This document shows positions 6,614-10,391 of a stretch of 10,391 nt of DNA, one piece after another. The position numbers were made by a program, and so were the translations under genes. Numbering within the stretch: position 1 is the stretch's first letter; every line of letters starts with the position of its first letter. Origin of the DNA: Caldithrix sp. GTDB lineage: Bacteria; Zhuqueibacterota; Zhuqueibacteria; Oceanimicrobiales; Oceanimicrobiaceae. The notes under the pieces are model-generated. The model ran no database searches. It was not told the DNA's origin and saw nothing but the letters and a program-made list of their open reading frames with translations. The stretch spans positions 1-10,391 of the forward strand of contig SMXE01000261.1 in assembly GCA_004357015.1 (NCBI GenBank). The letters are read 5' to 3'.

Positions 6614-8698
6614 ATGCCCCACAAGAAAAACCACTATATAAACAGAGAGATCAGTTGGCTGTCTTTCAATGCCCGCGTTTTGCAGGAAGCGGCTGACCCC
6701 ACCGTTCCGCTCATCGAACGCCTGAAATTTCTCGGGATTTTCTCCTCAAACCTGGACGAATTCTTTCGAGTTCGGGTCGGCACGCTCATGCGGCTGCAAA
6801 GAGCAGGCGTAAAGGCAAAAGCCACGTTTGGCAAATCTCCCAAAAAAATCCTCAACGAAATCCATGACGTCGTTGTCGCGCAGCGAGCGACTTTCGATAA
6901 GGTATTTTCCAAACTGTACCAGGAGCTCGAGAAAGAAAACATTTTCATCATCAATGAAAAGCAACTTAACAAGCAGCACGAAGAATTTGTCGGCAATTAT
7001 TTTCGCCAGGAAGTGCGGCCACGGTTGGCGCCGACCATGCTGGACTCGCTGCCGGAGTTCCCCGATCTCACGAATCAGGTGATTTACCTGGCCATCCACC
7101 TGTCGCACAAGAATGACAACAAAAAGGTGAAGTATGCACTCATCGAGGTGCCGGTGGACGTTCTGCCGCGTTTTGTCGTCCTGCCGGGCGTGCGAACCCC
7201 AAAATACATCATCATGCTGGACGATATCATCCGCTACGGTCTGAAGCAAATCTTCTACATTTTCGATTTCGACACCATTGCAGCATATACTATCAAGTTA
7301 ACAAGAGACGCCGAAATCGACATTGAAGATGACATCACCAAGAGTGACTTCGAGAAGATTTCCAAGTCCATCAAGCAACGGCAGAAGGGCAAGCCCGTAC
7401 GCTTCGTGTATGATCGGAAAATGCCGGAAGACCTGCTACAATTCATTCTTGAACGGAACAATCTGAAGAACTTTGATAATGTCATTCCGGGCGGCCGCTA
7501 CCACAACGCCAAAGACTTTATGACCTTTCCACATGTCGGCTTACCGCGCCTGGAGCATGAAAAAAGACCGGTACTGCAACACCCGAAAATCGAAAGCTTC
7601 CGCAGCCTTTTCACCGCGATCCACGAGCATGACATTCTGCTGCACTATCCTTATCAGTCCTTCCATTACGTGACAGACCTGCTGCGGGAGGCTGCGATCG
7701 ATCCACAAGTCGTTTCGATCAAGATGACGCTTTACCGCGTGGCCAAAAACTCCAACGTTGTCAATGCGCTCATCAACGCCATTCAGAACGGCAAAAAGGT
7801 GGCCGTCTTGCTCGAATTACAGGCGCGTTTTGACGAAGAGGCCAACATCTACTGGACCGAAAGGCTGGAAGAGGCTGGCGCACACTTGATCGATATCATG
7901 CCGGGGTTCAAAGTGCACTCAAAACTTTGTCTGATCACGCGGCAGGAAGGCAACAAGCCGGTCAATTACGCCATCATCGGCACCGGCAACTTCAATGAAG
8001 CAACGGCTAAAATCTACTGCGACCACGCGTTGTTCACCGCCGACAAGCGTCTTACCGATGAAGTCGCCAAGGTGTTCGCTTTTCTCGAAAATAAGCTCAA
8101 AGTGCACACTTACAAGCACCTGGTAGTGTCGCCATTCTATATGCGCAAGAAATTCGCCAAGCTGATTAAGAACGAAATAAAAAATGCGCGGGCCGAGAAA
8201 AAAGCGTACATTTACGCCAAGATGAACAGCCTGGTCGATCGCCAGATGATCAACCGGCTCTACGAGGCTGGCCAGGCCGGGGTCAAGATTCGGCTGATCG
8301 TGCGCGGCATTTGCTCGCTGGTACCGGGCGTGGAGGGATTGAGCGAAAACATCCAGGTCATAAGTATCGTGGACAAGTATCTCGAGCATTCCCGGATTTT
8401 TATCTTCTGCAACGGCGGCGATGAAAAGTACTTTATTTCCTCGGCAGACTGGATGGTTCGCAATCTGGACAATCGCATCGAGGTGGCGGCGCCAATTTAC
8501 GACAGCGCCATCCAGAAAGAATTGAAGCAGTTCTTCAAGATCCAATGGCACGATACCGCAAAAGCCCGAATCCTGAATTCCGAACAAGACAATATCCTCC
8601 GGCAGAACAACGCCGGCAGCAGCCACCGGGCGCAGGACCAGCTGTTTGAGTTTCTCTCGAGCGGCAACGTTCCTGAGATCGCCGATGAACTGGTGTAA
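6614..8698 (+). CDS. ppk1: Polyphosphate kinase 1
   Basis: Reversibly transfers the ATP gamma-phosphate to a growing inorganic polyphosphate chain through a phosphohistidine intermediate. The 694 residues compare with 688 in E. coli. Seen in order: N domain start INREISWLSFNARVLQEA (9-26) and SSNLDEFFRVRVGTL (44-58), where Asn46 is the likely ATP-base contact; the head domain; then two PLD-like catalytic domains. His435 in GFKVHSKLCLI is the expected phosphorylated residue and His592 in KYLEHSRIFIF the second active-site histidine. Arg375 (TLYRV) and Arg405 (LQARFDEEANI) match the metal/phosphate-binding arginines, and all four fall on the same numbers as in E. coli. GTGNFNE (456-462) and SSADWMVRNLDNRIE (609-623) are also present. 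The start fits the conserved N-terminus; the ribosome site is weak. It is followed after 11 bp by the CHAD gene. No exopolyphosphatase gene is in view. Confidence 0.97.
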   Translation: MPHKKNHYINREISWLSFNARVLQEAADPTVPLIERLKFLGIFSSNLDEFFRVRVGTLMRLQRAGVKAKATFGKSPKKILNEIHDVVVAQRATFDKVFSKLYQELEKENIFIINEKQLNKQHEEFVGNYFRQEVRPRLAPTMLDSLPEFPDLTNQVIYLAIHLSHKNDNKKVKYALIEVPVDVLPRFVVLPGVRTPKYIIMLDDIIRYGLKQIFYIFDFDTIAAYTIKLTRDAEIDIEDDITKSDFEKISKSIKQRQKGKPVRFVYDRKMPEDLLQFILERNNLKNFDNVIPGGRYHNAKDFMTFPHVGLPRLEHEKRPVLQHPKIESFRSLFTAIHEHDILLHYPYQSFHYVTDLLREAAIDPQVVSIKMTLYRVAKNSNVVNALINAIQNGKKVAVLLELQARFDEEANIYWTERLEEAGAHLIDIMPGFKVHSKLCLITRQEGNKPVNYAIIGTGNFNEATAKIYCDHALFTADKRLTDEVAKVFAFLENKLKVHTYKHLVVSPFYMRKKFAKLIKNEIKNARAEKKAYIYAKMNSLVDRQMINRLYEAGQAGVKIRLIVRGICSLVPGVEGLSENIQVISIVDKYLEHSRIFIFCNGGDEKYFISSADWMVRNLDNRIEVAAPIYDSAIQKELKQFFKIQWHDTAKARILNSEQDNILRQNNAGSSHRAQDQLFEFLSSGNVPEIADELV

Positions 8699-8709
8699 GC
8701 CAGGGTTAG

Positions 8710-10263
8710 ATGAGTATGGACTTTCTCCCTACTGATCCTTCGCAATCACAAAGACTGCTGCGGGAGATACAAAAAAACTACGCCATCCAAAAGCAGACCC
8801 CGACAAGCTGCCGCCAAACCTTTTTCGACACGTTTGACTGGCGCCTGTTTCGGAAAGGACTGACCCTTATTGTTGACGAGGGCCAGGCAACCCTCATCTC
8901 ACTGAAGTCGAACACACCGATGGCAACAGCACCCTGGCCGCAGAAAAAACCACCGCGCTTCTGGTGGGAATGGCCTGAAGGTAATTTGAAAACAAGACTG
9001 CGTTCGCTGCTCGAGGTGCGCGCGCTACTGCCTGTTGCAAAGTTGCAAGTCAAAGGCGACAGCTATGGCATTCTGAACAAGGATGAAAAAACAGTGCTGC
9101 AAGCCCGTTTGCAAAAACTCGTTATCAACACTGAAAAAACGCCGGTCCGTTTGCTCTGTCTCAGGCTGGAGCCGGTGCGCGGATATGACATGGAACTGCA
9201 GCAATTCGGGAAATTCCTGACCACACTCGGCATGCAGCCGGTTGCGACAGGCTCTTTTGAAATGATCATGAAGGCTGCCGGCAAGCAGCCGGGAGACTAT
9301 TCGTCCAAACTGGACATCAAGCTCACTCACGAAATGACCGCCAGCGAAGCAGCCAGAACCATACTGAGCCATCTTCTCAACACCATGCGACGCAACGAAG
9401 CCGGCGTCAAAGACGACATCGACACGGAGTTCTTGCACGACTTCAGGGTTGCAGTGCGACGCAGCCGCTCCGCCCTGACGCAAATCAAAGGCGTTTTCCG
9501 TCCGAATATTGTCGAACGATTCACTGCCGATTTCGCAAACATCGGCAAACTCACCAATCAGTTGCGCGATCTCGATGTTTTCTTGCTGAAAGAAACGGAA
9601 TACAAAATGCTGCTGCCGGAAGTCTTGCGGCAAGGCCTCGACGGGTTGTTCCGGAAACTCGTCCGGGCAAGAAAACGAGAACAGAAGAAAGTGGCTGAAG
9701 CCCTGGAAGGCCAGGCTTACAAACAGCTCGTTACCGCATGGTCAACTTTTCTGGAAGACACTGAGGCAACGCCTTTGGACGAGGCGCCCAATGCCCTGAA
9801 ACCGGTGACCGAAACCGCATGCAAGTTCATCATCAAAAAATACCGGAAGATTCTTACGTTGGGCAAAGCCATTACGCCTGCCAGCCCGGATGAAGAACTG
9901 CACCGGCTCCGTATCGAGTGCAAGAAACTGCGCTACCTGCTCGAATTTTATGCGTCGCTTTTTCAGGAAAATGAAATCAACACTTTGATGAAACAGCTAA
10001 AAAAGCTACAGGACAATCTGGGCGTGTTCAACGACCTTTTCGTGCAAACAGAAATGCTCTTCCACTCACTGGGCACTTTTGACAGCAGAAAGCCCGAGTC
10101 CGCCTTGACACAGTCTGCCATTGGCGCACTGATAGCGGACCTGTACCGCAAACAAACCCAGGAACGGCGAGCATTTGCACAAACATTCGCGGCATTCAGC
10201 GCCGCCCGCAACCAGAAGCTATTCAGGAAGCTTTTCGGGAGAAAAAAATTGAACCACGAATGA
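8710..10263 (+). CDS. Degenerate CYTH-like domain plus CHAD polyphosphate-binding protein
   Basis: 517 residues. The C-terminal half (about 205-490) is a CHAD domain, an all-helical module with conserved histidines and basic residues known to bind inorganic polyphosphate. Seen: FLHDFRVAVRRSRSAL (241-256, His243), LTNQLRDLDVFL (281-292), ELHRLRIECKKLRYLLEFY (396-414, His398) and LKKLQDNLGVFNDL (430-443). The N-terminal part (about 30-195) resembles the CYTH/triphosphate tunnel fold, with FFDTFDWRLFRKGLTL (38-53) and LEVRALLPVAKLQVKGDSYG (101-120), but it lacks the ExExK metal motif that normally opens such domains and several tunnel-type basic and acidic residues. A TAG stop in the same frame directly precedes the ATG at 8710, so the motif is not hidden upstream; ATG 8716 is an alternative start, with AGGG upstream. 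It is likely co-transcribed with ppk1, which fits binding or organising polyphosphate rather than hydrolysing triphosphate. The last codons lie inside a CACGAA repeat. Confidence 0.88.
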   Translation: MSMDFLPTDPSQSQRLLREIQKNYAIQKQTPTSCRQTFFDTFDWRLFRKGLTLIVDEGQATLISLKSNTPMATAPWPQKKPPRFWWEWPEGNLKTRLRSLLEVRALLPVAKLQVKGDSYGILNKDEKTVLQARLQKLVINTEKTPVRLLCLRLEPVRGYDMELQQFGKFLTTLGMQPVATGSFEMIMKAAGKQPGDYSSKLDIKLTHEMTASEAARTILSHLLNTMRRNEAGVKDDIDTEFLHDFRVAVRRSRSALTQIKGVFRPNIVERFTADFANIGKLTNQLRDLDVFLLKETEYKMLLPEVLRQGLDGLFRKLVRARKREQKKVAEALEGQAYKQLVTAWSTFLEDTEATPLDEAPNALKPVTETACKFIIKKYRKILTLGKAITPASPDEELHRLRIECKKLRYLLEFYASLFQENEINTLMKQLKKLQDNLGVFNDLFVQTEMLFHSLGTFDSRKPESALTQSAIGALIADLYRKQTQERRAFAQTFAAFSAARNQKLFRKLFGRKKLNHE

Positions 10264-10280
10264 ACACGAATTCGCACGAA
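10255..10280. repeat. Short tandem repeat with CACGAA every 10 bp, overlapping the CHAD stop codon
   Basis: CACGAA occurs at 10255-10260, 10265-10270 and 10275-10280, with exact 10-bp spacing and varying linkers (TGAA, TTCG). The first copy encodes the final His-Glu of the CHAD protein, and the stop TGA (10261-10263) is in the linker. The pattern resembles abundant short intergenic repeats I recall from some environmental genomes, but copy number elsewhere cannot be seen here. Confidence 0.6.
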
Positions 10281-10345
10281 AAAAAATTGAATAGGCAGAG
10301 AACGCGGAGTTTAGGCTGTAGGCAAGAACTTATGAGAAGTCATAC

Positions 10346-10361
10346 GAAGCTTCGAGCTTTT
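10346..10361 (+). terminator. Weak terminator-like hairpin after the ppk1-CHAD pair
   Basis: AAGCT (10347-10351), a 3-nt loop and AGCTT (10355-10359) form a 5-bp stem that runs into TTTTG. Stem and T-run are both short, so termination here would be inefficient. The arm also lies in a perfect 10-bp palindrome CGAAGCTTCG (10345-10354). Confidence 0.25.
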
Positions 10362-10367
10362 GAGTTA

Positions 10368-10383
10368 GCCCCCAAAGGGGGGC
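10368..10383. repeat. GC-rich hairpin in the right intergenic tail
   Basis: GCCCCC (10368-10373) and GGGGGC (10378-10383) pair over a 4-nt loop in otherwise AT-rich sequence. No T-run follows on either strand. It may be a palindromic repeat unit or a stem belonging to something beyond the edge. I see no gene in 10264-10391. Confidence 0.5.
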
Positions 10384-10391
10384 AATTATCA

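Noticed and set aside
7919..8626. 235-codon open frame on the minus strand opposite ppk1
   Set aside because: Antisense to the most conserved part of PPK1; its openness is explained by the codon bias of ppk1.
10368..10383. Intrinsic terminator at the GC-rich hairpin
   Set aside because: No T-run follows the stem on either strand.

Overview
This is a bacterial chromosome fragment of roughly 50% G+C, densely coded, with two transcription blocks pointing away from each other around a 330-bp intergenic region. I cannot name the species. The large PDZ/membrane/GAF/PP2C phosphatase, the very weak Shine-Dalgarno sequences in front of nearly every gene, and the tandem CACGAA-type intergenic repeat remind me of uncultured FCB-group lineages such as KSB1 or Calditrichota. 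That placement is an impression only. No rRNA, tRNA, CRISPR array, insertion sequence or phage gene is visible.

Left block (minus strand, 3946 down to 1). A DUF4013 integral membrane protein is followed by an 843-residue membrane-bound PP2C/SpoIIE-type serine phosphatase with a PDZ sensor. A stop/start overlap (TAATG) then leads into an ABC-2-type ATP-binding protein that runs off the left edge. The ATPase reading frame is broken by one extra base close to the edge. The block looks like a membrane-signalling gene set coupled to an export ATPase.

Centre (3947-4276). The divergent intergenic region contains a plausible promoter for each side and, between them, a GC-rich segment that can fold into nested stems.

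Right block (plus strand, 4277 to 10263). First come a ThiO-like glycine/D-amino-acid oxidase and, 19 bp later, a fold-type II PLP serine/threonine dehydratase or serine racemase. Together they suggest small amino acid (glycine, serine, threonine) turnover. After a 236-bp gap with a candidate promoter and an overlapping dyad comes a second pair: polyphosphate kinase PPK1 and, 11 bp later, a degenerate-CYTH plus CHAD protein. This pair is a polyphosphate synthesis and polyphosphate-binding unit.

The right tail (10264-10391) is non-coding. It contains a 10-bp-period CACGAA repeat that overlaps the CHAD stop codon, a weak terminator-like hairpin and a GC-rich hairpin. Nothing here is clearly a new defence or mobile system. 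The items most worth a second look are the degenerate CYTH domain beside PPK1, the structured divergent intergenic segment, the operator-like dyad before ppk1, the phosphatase-ABC coupling and the ATPase frameshift.
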